This document shows positions 9,094 through 16,781 of a stretch of 44,251 nt of DNA, piece by piece. Each line of letters starts with the position of its first letter. Position 1 is the first letter of the stretch. Under the pieces are notes generated by a model that saw nothing but the letters and a program-made list of their open reading frames with translations, did no database searches and was not told the origin of the DNA. This DNA is from an uncultured Bacteroidia bacterium. Its GTDB lineage: Bacteria > Bacteroidota > Bacteroidia > J057 > CALLMJ01. A program made the translations under genes and the position numbers. The stretch spans positions 1 to 44,251 of the forward strand of contig CALLNY010000090.1 of the NCBI GenBank assembly GCA_938005475.1, given 5' to 3'.

Positions 9094-9140
9094 AGGAATT
9101 TAAACCCAAATTTTGCATGCAAATTTAAAAGGAAAATGAT

Positions 9141-9809
9141 TTAATTATTATTAGGTTCAGATTGCGGTTCTTGCTGCTGTTCTTGTTCTTGCTGTTGGAA
9201 TTGTTGTTGCTGTTGTTGGAATTGTTGTTGGGAATTAGTGTTAGTCTCTTTTGGAGTATCTACCATTTGAGTATTTTCAATATAATCTTTAAGCTTATTA
9301 AGAGATTTTTGCATTTGCTGATATAATTTATAACGTACAGCAGCCATAACAACTTTTCCCATAGGATAACCTAATGGTCCGCCTGTTAGGGTCCATGTAA
9401 CCGTAGTTCTATGTTGAGTTTCCATTAAATCAAAAGTTTCAGTACCTGTTGTATTCAAATTATATTTCATGAATCCTGCATTGATGGGATAATTTATAAA
9501 TTTTACTTTATTCTCTATTTTTTTGACATCAGAGAGTACTACTTCTACTTCACCGTTATTCCAAGTAAATTTAGAACCGTTATCCCCTTCACCAGAAATT
9601 TGAATAGTAGAAACCTGATTCGAATCAACGATTGTATACCAATTTTTTCTCTCTTCTAATTTTTTTAGAATGTTAAATACTGACTCTTTTGACCTCTCTA
9701 TTTCAATGAATTGAGAGATATTGAATCTTGAAGGTAAAACCAAAGCAAATAATAAAAATGATGACACAAAAGAAATAACAAAGAGTCCAGCTAATTTTAG
9801 AATTTGCAT
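9141..9809 (-). CDS. Membrane-anchored SRPBCC/START-like protein with glutamine-rich tail
   Basis: A protein of 222 residues from the ATG at 9807-9809; an in-frame TTG at 9833 lies within the -7 element and is not likely the start. One N-terminal hydrophobic helix (LAGLFVISFVSSFLLFALVL) is followed by a START-like fold (about 30 to 180), recognisable from the polyketide-cyclase pattern: IEIERSKESVFNILKKLEERKNW, then GEGDNGSKFTWN and TTVTWTLTGG. SRPBCC proteins bind hydrophobic ligands; no ligand can be named here. The last 45 residues are almost all Q, E, N, P, S and F and look disordered. The nucleotide repeat behind the tail is described separately. Monocistronic by its own promoter. Confidence 0.82.
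   Translation of the reverse strand: MQILKLAGLFVISFVSSFLLFALVLPSRFNISQFIEIERSKESVFNILKKLEERKNWYTIVDSNQVSTIQISGEGDNGSKFTWNNGEVEVVLSDVKKIENKVKFINYPINAGFMKYNLNTTGTETFDLMETQHRTTVTWTLTGGPLGYPMGKVVMAAVRYKLYQQMQKSLNKLKDYIENTQMVDTPKETNTNSQQQFQQQQQQFQQQEQEQQQEPQSEPNNN
9165..9232 (-). repeat. CAA/CAG low-complexity tract with an in-frame 17-bp direct repeat
   Basis: Codes for the glutamine tail of the START-like protein. Within it TGTTGGAATTGTTGTTG occurs at 9193-9209 and again at 9214-9230, 21 bases apart, so copies differ by whole units of seven codons (QQQFQQQ pattern). Such a tract can expand or contract without breaking the frame. Confidence 0.8.
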
Positions 9810-9830
9810 ATTTATAAAATTTATAGGGTG

Positions 9831-9838
9831 CAAATTTA
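9831..9838 (-). promoter_or_regulatory. -7 element of the START-like gene
   Basis: TAAATTTG on the minus strand, 21 bases before the ATG at 9809; no clear -33 partner. Confidence 0.45.
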
Positions 9839-9972
9839 ATAGATATTTTAATATAAATCACTACTAAAATATAATTTTATCAACAAATTATCCCGAAATA
9901 AACCTTTATAATTTATATGCTTGAAAATATGAAATTTAAAAATGATTAGTTTATTAGGGTGATTTTTTAGAG

Positions 9973-9980
9973 TATTTTTG
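9973..9980 (+). promoter_or_regulatory. -7 element of dnaB
   Basis: TATTTTTG on the plus strand, 25 bases before the dnaB ATG. The region about 20 bases upstream has TTA rather than TTG, so the -33 half is weak. Confidence 0.45.
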
Positions 9981-10005
9981 TAATGATATTTCATAATTTA
10001 TAATA

Positions 10006-11523
10006 ATGGCAAAAATTGAAAATAAAATTACCAAGAAAAATATTCCACTAAATTTAATGGCTGGTAAAATACCGCCGCAAGCTATTGATTTCGAAATGGC
10101 AGTTTTAGGTGCTCTACTTTTAGAAAAAGACGCTCTTCCCAAAATTATAGACCTCATAAAACCTGAACACTTTTATAAAGACGCTCATACTATCATTTAT
10201 GAGGCTATACTTACTTTATTTCGAAATTCTGAACCTGTTGACTTGCTAACGGTTAGCCAATTTATAAAACAACTGGGTAAATTAGAGATTATCGGAGGGA
10301 ACGCTTATTTAGCAGAACTTACCTCCCGAGTTTCTTCTGCCGCCAATATTGAATACCATGCTAGAATTATTGTTCAAAAATATATTTTGAGGGAGTTAAT
10401 TAGGATAAGTGGTGAGATTCTAACTGATGCATACGATGATACTACCGATGTATTCCAATTATTAGATAAAGCGGAGCAATCATTATTTGGGCTTTCAGAA
10501 ACTAATCTAAGACGACATTATGAAACCATGCCCAGCCTTACTCATCAAATGATTCAGCGTTTAGAAGAATTAAAAGCTAAAGGTAATGCTATCACTGGAA
10601 TTCCTTCTGGTTTCCAAGCATTAGATAATATGACCGCAGGTTGGCAGAAGTCTGACTTTGTGATTATTGCCGCAAGGCCTGCTATGGGTAAAACTGCTTT
10701 TACCTTGAACATCGCAAGAAATGCCGCTATTTTAAATAATTCTCCTGTTGTAATTTTTACATTGGAAATGGCGGCTATTCAGTTGGCACAAAGGCTTCTT
10801 TTCGCAGAAGCCGAAATAGATCTATCCAAAGCAAGAACAGGAAATCTATCCGTTCAAGAATGGAACCAACTCAACGCTCGTATCAGCGAAATTTCTAAAG
10901 CCCCTATCTATATTGACGATACTCCAGCACTCTCCATCATGGATTGTAGAGCAAAATGTAGAAGACTTAAAGCCGAAAAAGGTATCCAACTAGTAATTAT
11001 TGACTACCTGCAACTCATGCGAGGCGATAACCGAACAGGAAACCGTGAACAAGAAATTGCGATGATTTCTCGTTCCTTGAAAGAACTTGCTAAAGAATTA
11101 GACGTCCCCGTAATCGCTTTATCCCAGTTGAGTCGTGCTGTGGAAACCCGTGGTAGTGACAAAAAACCTATGCTCTCAGATCTACGAGAATCAGGCTCTA
11201 TTGAACAAGATGCAGATATGGTCATGTTTTTGTATCGCCCCGAATACTATGGCTTTCAAACGCTTGAAGATGGAACACCCACCGAAGGAATTTGCCAAGT
11301 CATTATCGGAAAACAAAGACATGGACCCGTAGGTGAAATCTCCCTTTACTTTGATAAAAATTATGGCAAGTTCAGAGATTTCAATACTCAATTCACTCCC
11401 AAATTCTCCTCCTCTATAAACCCCAATTTTGACCCCGCCCCCTTTAATACTATTCAACTCCCCTCAAAAATGAACTCCTTAAATTTAGAAGATTTAGACG
11501 AATTCGGAGATACTCCCTTCTAA
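10006..11523 (+). CDS. dnaB: Replicative DNA helicase DnaB
   Basis: Hexameric 5'-3' helicase of the replication fork. The N-terminal primase-binding domain starts near residue 23 (PPQAIDFEMAVLGALLLEKDALPKI), followed by a linker and the RecA-like ATPase domain with Walker A ARPAMGKTAF (K229), Walker B LVIIDYLQLM, and the DnaB motifs SLKELAKELDVPVIALSQLSR and SDLRESGSIEQDADMVMFLYRPE. The 505 residues have normal length and no intein. The last 60 residues are a poorly conserved tail ending DEFGDTPF, as in many Bacteroidota DnaB. The ATG at 10006 has no Shine-Dalgarno. The gene is alone on its strand, and 58 bases with no visible hairpin separate it from the convergent cysQ. Confidence 0.97.
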   Translation: MAKIENKITKKNIPLNLMAGKIPPQAIDFEMAVLGALLLEKDALPKIIDLIKPEHFYKDAHTIIYEAILTLFRNSEPVDLLTVSQFIKQLGKLEIIGGNAYLAELTSRVSSAANIEYHARIIVQKYILRELIRISGEILTDAYDDTTDVFQLLDKAEQSLFGLSETNLRRHYETMPSLTHQMIQRLEELKAKGNAITGIPSGFQALDNMTAGWQKSDFVIIAARPAMGKTAFTLNIARNAAILNNSPVVIFTLEMAAIQLAQRLLFAEAEIDLSKARTGNLSVQEWNQLNARISEISKAPIYIDDTPALSIMDCRAKCRRLKAEKGIQLVIIDYLQLMRGDNRTGNREQEIAMISRSLKELAKELDVPVIALSQLSRAVETRGSDKKPMLSDLRESGSIEQDADMVMFLYRPEYYGFQTLEDGTPTEGICQVIIGKQRHGPVGEISLYFDKNYGKFRDFNTQFTPKFSSSINPNFDPAPFNTIQLPSKMNSLNLEDLDEFGDTPF

Positions 11524-11581
11524 TCTAATGATAATCTATACCACTTTATTATTCCATGATATCTCTTAATGAGTACCTATC

Positions 11582-12418
11582 TTAAAACCTTTTTCCGTCA
11601 GCATTCATCATTTCTAATAAAACTTGTTTAATATTATCAAATACAGTGCTATTTTTATTAAGATAGTTTCGTGAGAATGCCACTAAACTTGGATTATTTA
11701 AATTAGGTTTACCATATAAAAGTTTTTGATTGTGCTGGGTTAAAATCATTCCTCCCGATGCAGTTAATAAAGCATCAGCAGCCGCAGTATCCCATTCTGA
11801 AGTTTCCCCTAAACGTAAATAAATATCCGCTTGATTAAACGCTAACTTACATATTTTTAAACTACTGCCCATTGGAATTTTATGAGTTACACCTAAAAAC
11901 TCTAAAATATGCTGTTCCTTGGGATGAGTATGATTTCTACTAACTAATGCAATGACCCCATCCCAAGACTCATCGTTTACATTTTGTATTATTCCATTTT
12001 TTTCATAATATAATCCATAATCTTTTCCTCCATAATATAACTCTTGATAAATCGGAGCATAAACCATCCCCCAAACAGGAAAACCCTCCTCAATATAACC
12101 AATATTTAGCGTAAAATCACCTGTTTTATTAATAAATTCTCTTGTGCCATCTATAGGATCTATCAACCAAAAAGCATTAGGGAATTGGTAATTACGTTTT
12201 AGCTTTATTTCCTCTGAAACAATAAAATCGTAAGGAAACACCTTTAAAATAGCCTTAGTAAGTATTTCATTAGCAATTAAATCGGCTTGAGTCAGAGGGC
12301 TATTATCCTCTTTATAATGAACATCAAATTCAGAATTATAAATAGCTAATACTTGTTTGGAAGCTTCATAAAATTTATCTTTGAAAAACAATACTGCCTG
12401 ATGTCCAATCTTTAACAT
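11582..12418 (-). CDS. cysQ: 3'(2'),5'-bisphosphate nucleotidase CysQ
   Basis: Lithium-sensitive Mg2+-dependent phosphatase of the inositol monophosphatase superfamily. It hydrolyses PAP to AMP during sulfate assimilation and so controls PAPS/PAP levels. The 278-residue chain shows the family metal sites: EEIKLK (Glu), DPIDGTREFINKTGDFTLNI (DPxDGT, with the CysQ-specific REFI and DFTLNI), and EWDTAAADALLTASGG near residue 210. CysQ is favoured over inositol monophosphatase by the REFI/DFTVNI-like motif. It is the last gene of a three-gene operon, 8 bases after a beta-rich secreted protein and downstream of an unknown 198-residue protein; neither partner has an evident link to sulfur. Confidence 0.93.
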   Translation of the reverse strand: MLKIGHQAVLFFKDKFYEASKQVLAIYNSEFDVHYKEDNSPLTQADLIANEILTKAILKVFPYDFIVSEEIKLKRNYQFPNAFWLIDPIDGTREFINKTGDFTLNIGYIEEGFPVWGMVYAPIYQELYYGGKDYGLYYEKNGIIQNVNDESWDGVIALVSRNHTHPKEQHILEFLGVTHKIPMGSSLKICKLAFNQADIYLRLGETSEWDTAAADALLTASGGMILTQHNQKLLYGKPNLNNPSLVAFSRNYLNKNSTVFDNIKQVLLEMMNADGKRF

Positions 12419-12426
12419 AGGTCTTT

Positions 12427-13140
12427 TTAATAATTATTACCAATCATAAACCCTAAAAATAAAGAAAAGAAAAATTGTGGATTATAGGTGGTATCCATGA
12501 CTTGTGGTCTTTGAGAAAAAAAATCAACTTGAGTACCCGTATAAATTGCACGAACCAAAAACTTTTCTTTTCCTATATCTATAGCAGTATGAAGTTTAAT
12601 ACGTAAACCCTGTACCATTTTTAACCTATCAAAACCTTGAAAAAAATCAGACTCTCCTACAATATCATTAACAGTATATTTAGCAGAACTATATTGATCT
12701 ACTTCTATTCTTGATAATTGTGAATTGATAACCTCAACAAAATACGGTTTTAAAATAACGAATGCTATACCACCACTCAAACCCATCTTAAAACTTACGT
12801 GGTTAATATTTCTTTTAGGGATTAGGCACCACTGTTGCCCATAAGTTAAAGATAAATTATACGCATAATTCGTTTTACCATAGATATAAGCTTTACCGCC
12901 TTGGTCCCTATAAATTGAAGGATTGCGGGATTCATTCTTATTTTTCAAAGATGCTATATCTAACTTAAATATATGCTCTTTTTTTTCTGAAACCTTAAAC
13001 GTTTGATGAAAATCAAAACCCCAACCAAAAGTATATGTATGTACACCTAAAGCCGTACTTTTTGTATAAGATTTAAGGGATTCCTCCTGTGCATTCAGCC
13101 AATAAAAACCAATCAAAAATATCCAAATAAACTGTTTCAT
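12427..13140 (-). CDS. Predicted outer-membrane beta-barrel-like protein, unknown function
   Basis: 237 residues from the ATG at 13138-13140; a TTG at 13149 would overlap the upstream stop. A signal peptide (MKQFIWIFLIGFYWLNAQ) is followed by a chain of alternating polar and aromatic segments ending in a strand-like FFFSLFLGFMIGNNY with a C-terminal aromatic. This resembles small Bacteroidota barrel proteins; no family name can be given. It starts 5 bases after the stop of the preceding gene and ends 8 bases before cysQ, so it is in an operon with both. The barrel call rests on composition only. Confidence 0.75.
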   Translation of the reverse strand: MKQFIWIFLIGFYWLNAQEESLKSYTKSTALGVHTYTFGWGFDFHQTFKVSEKKEHIFKLDIASLKNKNESRNPSIYRDQGGKAYIYGKTNYAYNLSLTYGQQWCLIPKRNINHVSFKMGLSGGIAFVILKPYFVEVINSQLSRIEVDQYSSAKYTVNDIVGESDFFQGFDRLKMVQGLRIKLHTAIDIGKEKFLVRAIYTGTQVDFFSQRPQVMDTTYNPQFFFSLFLGFMIGNNY

Positions 13141-13145
13141 CCTAC

Positions 13146-13742
13146 TCAAAAATCCATATCTATTTCAAAATCTTCGATTATTTCCCCATTATCTGCAAGC
13201 TCAGGTACAATGTTATCAAGCCCTAAATATTCAAAATTTGCCATAGAACCAACCACCATAAAAACTTCTTTCTCATTAGAAAGTAAAAAAGCATCATTAG
13301 GCTCATAGCTTTCGCGATAATTAAATGCTATTCTAAAAATTTGTTGTTTTAGTAATTCCAATAATTCTGGGTCATCAATTTGTAATTGATAAATACTGCT
13401 AACATTCAAAGACAAATACTCCTCAATGGTTGCGGTTTGTGATAATAAAATTTTTTGGTCAAAAGATGAGGGTATTTTAGATAGTAAGTTCCCTTCTAGA
13501 TCGTATGCCATTAGATCATCTCTTGAAATTAAATTTCCATTTTCATCAAGAATATTATACGCAATAGCTCCCTTAGGTATCACGGACAGTCCATCTTCTG
13601 TTAATGTAGCAAACTCACATTCAGAATTATTAGAATCAAAATATTTGATTAAGGAATATCCGTAGATTTTTTTCCTTTCAATTTTAATAGGTTCAGCCTG
13701 AAACTCTTTATCTTGATACAAAAAGATAAGTTTTTTTGCCAT
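13146..13742 (-). CDS. Unknown acidic cytoplasmic protein
   Basis: 198 residues, no signal peptide or membrane segment, strongly acidic C-terminus (NGEIIEDFEIDMDF). A beta-rich N-terminal half contains a hairpin-like repeat (ILDENGNLISRDDLMAYDLE then GNLLSKIPSS), followed by a helical part. I recognise no family. It is the first gene of the operon with the barrel-like protein and cysQ. Its ATG (13740-13742) comes 4 bases after a full TTTG-N20-TATTTTTG promoter, so the mRNA is predicted to begin at or next to the start codon. Confidence 0.75.
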   Translation of the reverse strand: MAKKLIFLYQDKEFQAEPIKIERKKIYGYSLIKYFDSNNSECEFATLTEDGLSVIPKGAIAYNILDENGNLISRDDLMAYDLEGNLLSKIPSSFDQKILLSQTATIEEYLSLNVSSIYQLQIDDPELLELLKQQIFRIAFNYRESYEPNDAFLLSNEKEVFMVVGSMANFEYLGLDNIVPELADNGEIIEDFEIDMDF

Positions 13743-13746
13743 TTTG

Positions 13747-13778
13747 CAAAAATAATAAAAACTCTAAACTAAATCAAA
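13747..13778 (-). promoter_or_regulatory. Promoter of the cysQ operon (leaderless geometry)
   Basis: Minus strand TTTG (13775-13778), 20 bases, TATTTTTG (13747-13754). Only 4 bases separate the -7 element from the ATG at 13742. Confidence 0.7.
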
Positions 13779-13851
13779 CAAACTTCAAAAAGAATTATAC
13801 TTTCAAGCAGAATATTTATTTTTGTAGGAATAATTTTTGTGGTGATGTAAT

Positions 13852-16611
13852 TTATTTCAATTCTGTTTCTTTAGGTAAATTCAGAGCTTTTTTAATGAGA
13901 TAGGCTTGTTGGCTTGCATGTTGTTTTGGGGAACCCGTAGCTGGGCTAGCAGATTCTTTTCTACTGATTACATCTAAAGCATGCTTTCTAAATTTTCTAA
14001 CATAGATAGGCCATGCCCCCATATTTTCAGGCTCCTCTTGTACCCAAAACCATTGTTTTGCTTGGTTATACTTTTCCAACACTTGATGGATTGTATTTAT
14101 TGGAATGGGATATAACTGCTCTACACGTACGATAGCTACGTTTTCTATTTTAAACTGTTGGCGATATTTATCTAAATCATAGTAGATTTTGCCCGTACAG
14201 AATAAAACTCTTTCTACTTTTTTAATTTCTACGCTGTCATCAATTACCTCCTGAAAACCTTTCTGGGTAAAATCTTCTATTGTTGAATAACATTGAGGAA
14301 GGCGTAATAAGGATTTTGGTGTTGCAACGATTAGTGGTCTTCGGTATTCACTATGAATCTGGCGCCTCAAAGCATGAAAAAGATTTGCAGGAGTTGTAAA
14401 ATTACATACGTACATATTATTTTGTGCGCACAAATTCAAGAAACGTTCATAACGACAAGAAGAGTGCTCAGGACCTTGCCCTTCATAGCCATGGGGTAAT
14501 AACATTACTAAACCATTGAGCCTTCTCCATTTAGATTTAGCGGCTGAAAGGAACTGGTCTATGATAATTTGAGCACCGTTCACAAAATCCCCAAATTGCG
14601 CCTCCCAAATCGTTAAACTGAATGGAGCAGAGGAAGCATAACCGTACTCAAAACCCAAAACCCCAAATTCGGATAGTAAAGAGTTATAACAATAAAATTT
14701 AGCTTTATCACTTAAATTCAATAATGGAGAATAAACTTCATTGGTCACATTATCCGTTAAATACGCATGACGGTGCGAAAAAGTACCTCTTCTTACATCT
14801 TGTCCTGTAATTCTTACATCAAAACCCTCTGAAAGTAATGTTGCATAAGCCATCATCTCTCCCATCCCCCAATCTATTTTATTGGTTTCAAAAACCATTT
14901 TCTTACGATTAGTGTAGAGCTGTGCAACCGTTTTATGGGGAGTAAAATCAGAAGGTATCTTAGTAATTTTTTCGGTCAATGATTTAAAAAGTTCTTCAGA
15001 GACACAAGTATCTGGATTAGGCTCTAATTTATTATCATCATAAACTTTAATACCATTCCAACTTCTTCGCGGTGTACTATCAATTTTAATATCTTCTTTG
15101 GATTTAGAAACATCAAACTGGCTTTGCATTAAAGCAGTCGTTTCAATTTCGAAGTTTTCTATATCCTTCGGAGTTAGAATTCCTTCTTGCAGAAGTTTAT
15201 CGGTATAAATTTTCCAGGGATTGGGATGTTTATCAATAGCATTATACATATTAGGTTGAGTGAAGCGGGGCTCATCGCCTTCGTTATGCCCATATTTTCG
15301 GTAACAAACGATATCAATAAACACGTCACGATGGAAGGTTTGTCGGAATTCCATAGCTAATTTGGTTACGTAAGCTACGGCTTCTGGGTCATCTCCATTC
15401 ACATGAAAAACAGGAGAAAGCGTTACTTTTGCGACGTCCGTACAATATGTTGAGGAACGGGAATCTTTAGAATCGGTAGTAAACCCAATTTGATTATTGA
15501 TAACGATATGAACGGTTCCTCCCACTCTGTAACCCTCCAGTTGGCTCATTTGTTGAACTTCATATACAATGCCTTGCCCCGCAATAGAAGCATCGCCATG
15601 AATAAGAATAGGACAAACTTTGTTCTCATCACCATTATAAAGCGCATCCATTTTAGCACGAGTCATTCCTAATACCACAGGATTAACTGCTTCTAGGTGA
15701 GAGGGATTGGGAGCCATAGATAAATGCACTTGTAAACCATTCCCCAGCACAGGGTCATCACTATAGCCCATATGATATTTTACGTCCCCATCAAAAACTT
15801 CATCACTGATACCTTTATCTTGGAACTCACCAAAAATCAATTCGTAAGGCTTACGCATAATATTTGTAAGAACATTAAGCCGCCCTCTATGAGCCATTCC
15901 TAAAACAAATTCTTTAATTCCTAACTCAGCACCACGTTCTAATGTCATTTCTAATGCAGGGATTAAGGCTTCGCCCCCTTCCAAAGAGAATCGCTTTTGT
16001 CCTACAAATTTTTTATGTAGAAAGGTTTCAAAGAGATGGGCTTTACCTAACATCTGCATGATAAATTTTTTTTCTTCTGGAGTATATTTAGGGGTGTTTT
16101 GGGTGGCTTCCATACGAGTTTGAAGCCAAGATACAATTTCAGGATGACGAATATAACGAAACTCCGCTCCAATAGTACCGCAATAAGTTTTTTTAAGAAA
16201 ATCTACAATTTGTTGTAAAGATGCATTAGGCAAGCCAATCTCTGCCCCAGCAAAGAAGGGCTTATTCCAATCATCTTGGTTAAAACCATAGTTTTCTATG
16301 TCTAAATTGGGTTTATAGGTTTTGTTAGGTAAAATAGGATTGGTTTTAGCAAATAAATGCCCTCGTGAGCGATATGCATTGATTAAATCTAATACTTTAA
16401 GTTCCTTTTGTAATTGTTCAGTTGTGGCGGGAGTAGAAACCGTAGAAATTGAAGATTTACCATTTTTAGGGTATTGTTTTATACCAAATTCAAAACCTTC
16501 AAAGAAACGTCTCCAACTCTCTTCAACAGAACCAGGATTTTTTAAGTACTCTTGATACAATCCATCAATATAGAGGGAATCCGATGTATTTACAAAATTA
16601 AGTTTGTCCAT
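13852..16611 (-). CDS. sucA: 2-oxoglutarate dehydrogenase E1 component
   Basis: Thiamine-diphosphate-dependent decarboxylase of the 2-oxoglutarate dehydrogenase complex of the TCA cycle. The 919-residue length is typical. The N-terminus keeps the E2-binding pattern (LYQEYLKNPGSVEESWRRFF). ThDP and Mg2+ are bound by the GDAS...NNQIGFTT motif near the middle, after MAHRGRLNVL and HLSMAPNPSHLEAVNPV. The C-terminal transketolase-like domain has GPEHSSCRYERFL and WVQEEPENMGAW. No E2 (sucB) gene adjoins it, unlike many bacteria; it must be elsewhere. The start is the ATG at 16609-16611, 20 bases after a near-consensus promoter. The gene is divergent from uvrA across 170 bases. Confidence 0.97.
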   Translation of the reverse strand: MDKLNFVNTSDSLYIDGLYQEYLKNPGSVEESWRRFFEGFEFGIKQYPKNGKSSISTVSTPATTEQLQKELKVLDLINAYRSRGHLFAKTNPILPNKTYKPNLDIENYGFNQDDWNKPFFAGAEIGLPNASLQQIVDFLKKTYCGTIGAEFRYIRHPEIVSWLQTRMEATQNTPKYTPEEKKFIMQMLGKAHLFETFLHKKFVGQKRFSLEGGEALIPALEMTLERGAELGIKEFVLGMAHRGRLNVLTNIMRKPYELIFGEFQDKGISDEVFDGDVKYHMGYSDDPVLGNGLQVHLSMAPNPSHLEAVNPVVLGMTRAKMDALYNGDENKVCPILIHGDASIAGQGIVYEVQQMSQLEGYRVGGTVHIVINNQIGFTTDSKDSRSSTYCTDVAKVTLSPVFHVNGDDPEAVAYVTKLAMEFRQTFHRDVFIDIVCYRKYGHNEGDEPRFTQPNMYNAIDKHPNPWKIYTDKLLQEGILTPKDIENFEIETTALMQSQFDVSKSKEDIKIDSTPRRSWNGIKVYDDNKLEPNPDTCVSEELFKSLTEKITKIPSDFTPHKTVAQLYTNRKKMVFETNKIDWGMGEMMAYATLLSEGFDVRITGQDVRRGTFSHRHAYLTDNVTNEVYSPLLNLSDKAKFYCYNSLLSEFGVLGFEYGYASSAPFSLTIWEAQFGDFVNGAQIIIDQFLSAAKSKWRRLNGLVMLLPHGYEGQGPEHSSCRYERFLNLCAQNNMYVCNFTTPANLFHALRRQIHSEYRRPLIVATPKSLLRLPQCYSTIEDFTQKGFQEVIDDSVEIKKVERVLFCTGKIYYDLDKYRQQFKIENVAIVRVEQLYPIPINTIHQVLEKYNQAKQWFWVQEEPENMGAWPIYVRKFRKHALDVISRKESASPATGSPKQHASQQAYLIKKALNLPKETELK

Positions 16612-16631
16612 TACTTATAATTTTTAAAGAA

Positions 16632-16663
16632 CAAAATTGATATTTTTTTTTCAAAGAAACAAA
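16632..16663 (-). promoter_or_regulatory. Promoter of sucA
   Basis: Minus strand TTTG (16660-16663), 20 bases, CAATTTTG (16632-16639), one mismatch to TAnnTTTG. It lies 20 bases before the sucA ATG. Confidence 0.5.
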
Positions 16664-16769
16664 TTTTTGATGTCTTCATTTAGCAATTAAATAGAAAAAA
16701 AGTTTAACTTTAGGATTGGTAATAATACATTTTTTTCAGCATTGAATTTTAGGTTAAGGTATTTATATT

Positions 16770-16777
16770 TAATTTTG
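16770..16777 (+). promoter_or_regulatory. -7 element of uvrA (leaderless geometry)
   Basis: TAATTTTG ends 4 bases before the uvrA ATG at 16782. The -33 position has TTTT, so only the -7 half is strong. Confidence 0.5.
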
Positions 16778-16781
16778 CGAA

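Noticed and set aside
13817-13824. Plus-strand TATTTTTG between sucA and the cysQ operon
   Set aside because: No -33 partner and no gene behind it; it would only make antisense RNA to sucA.
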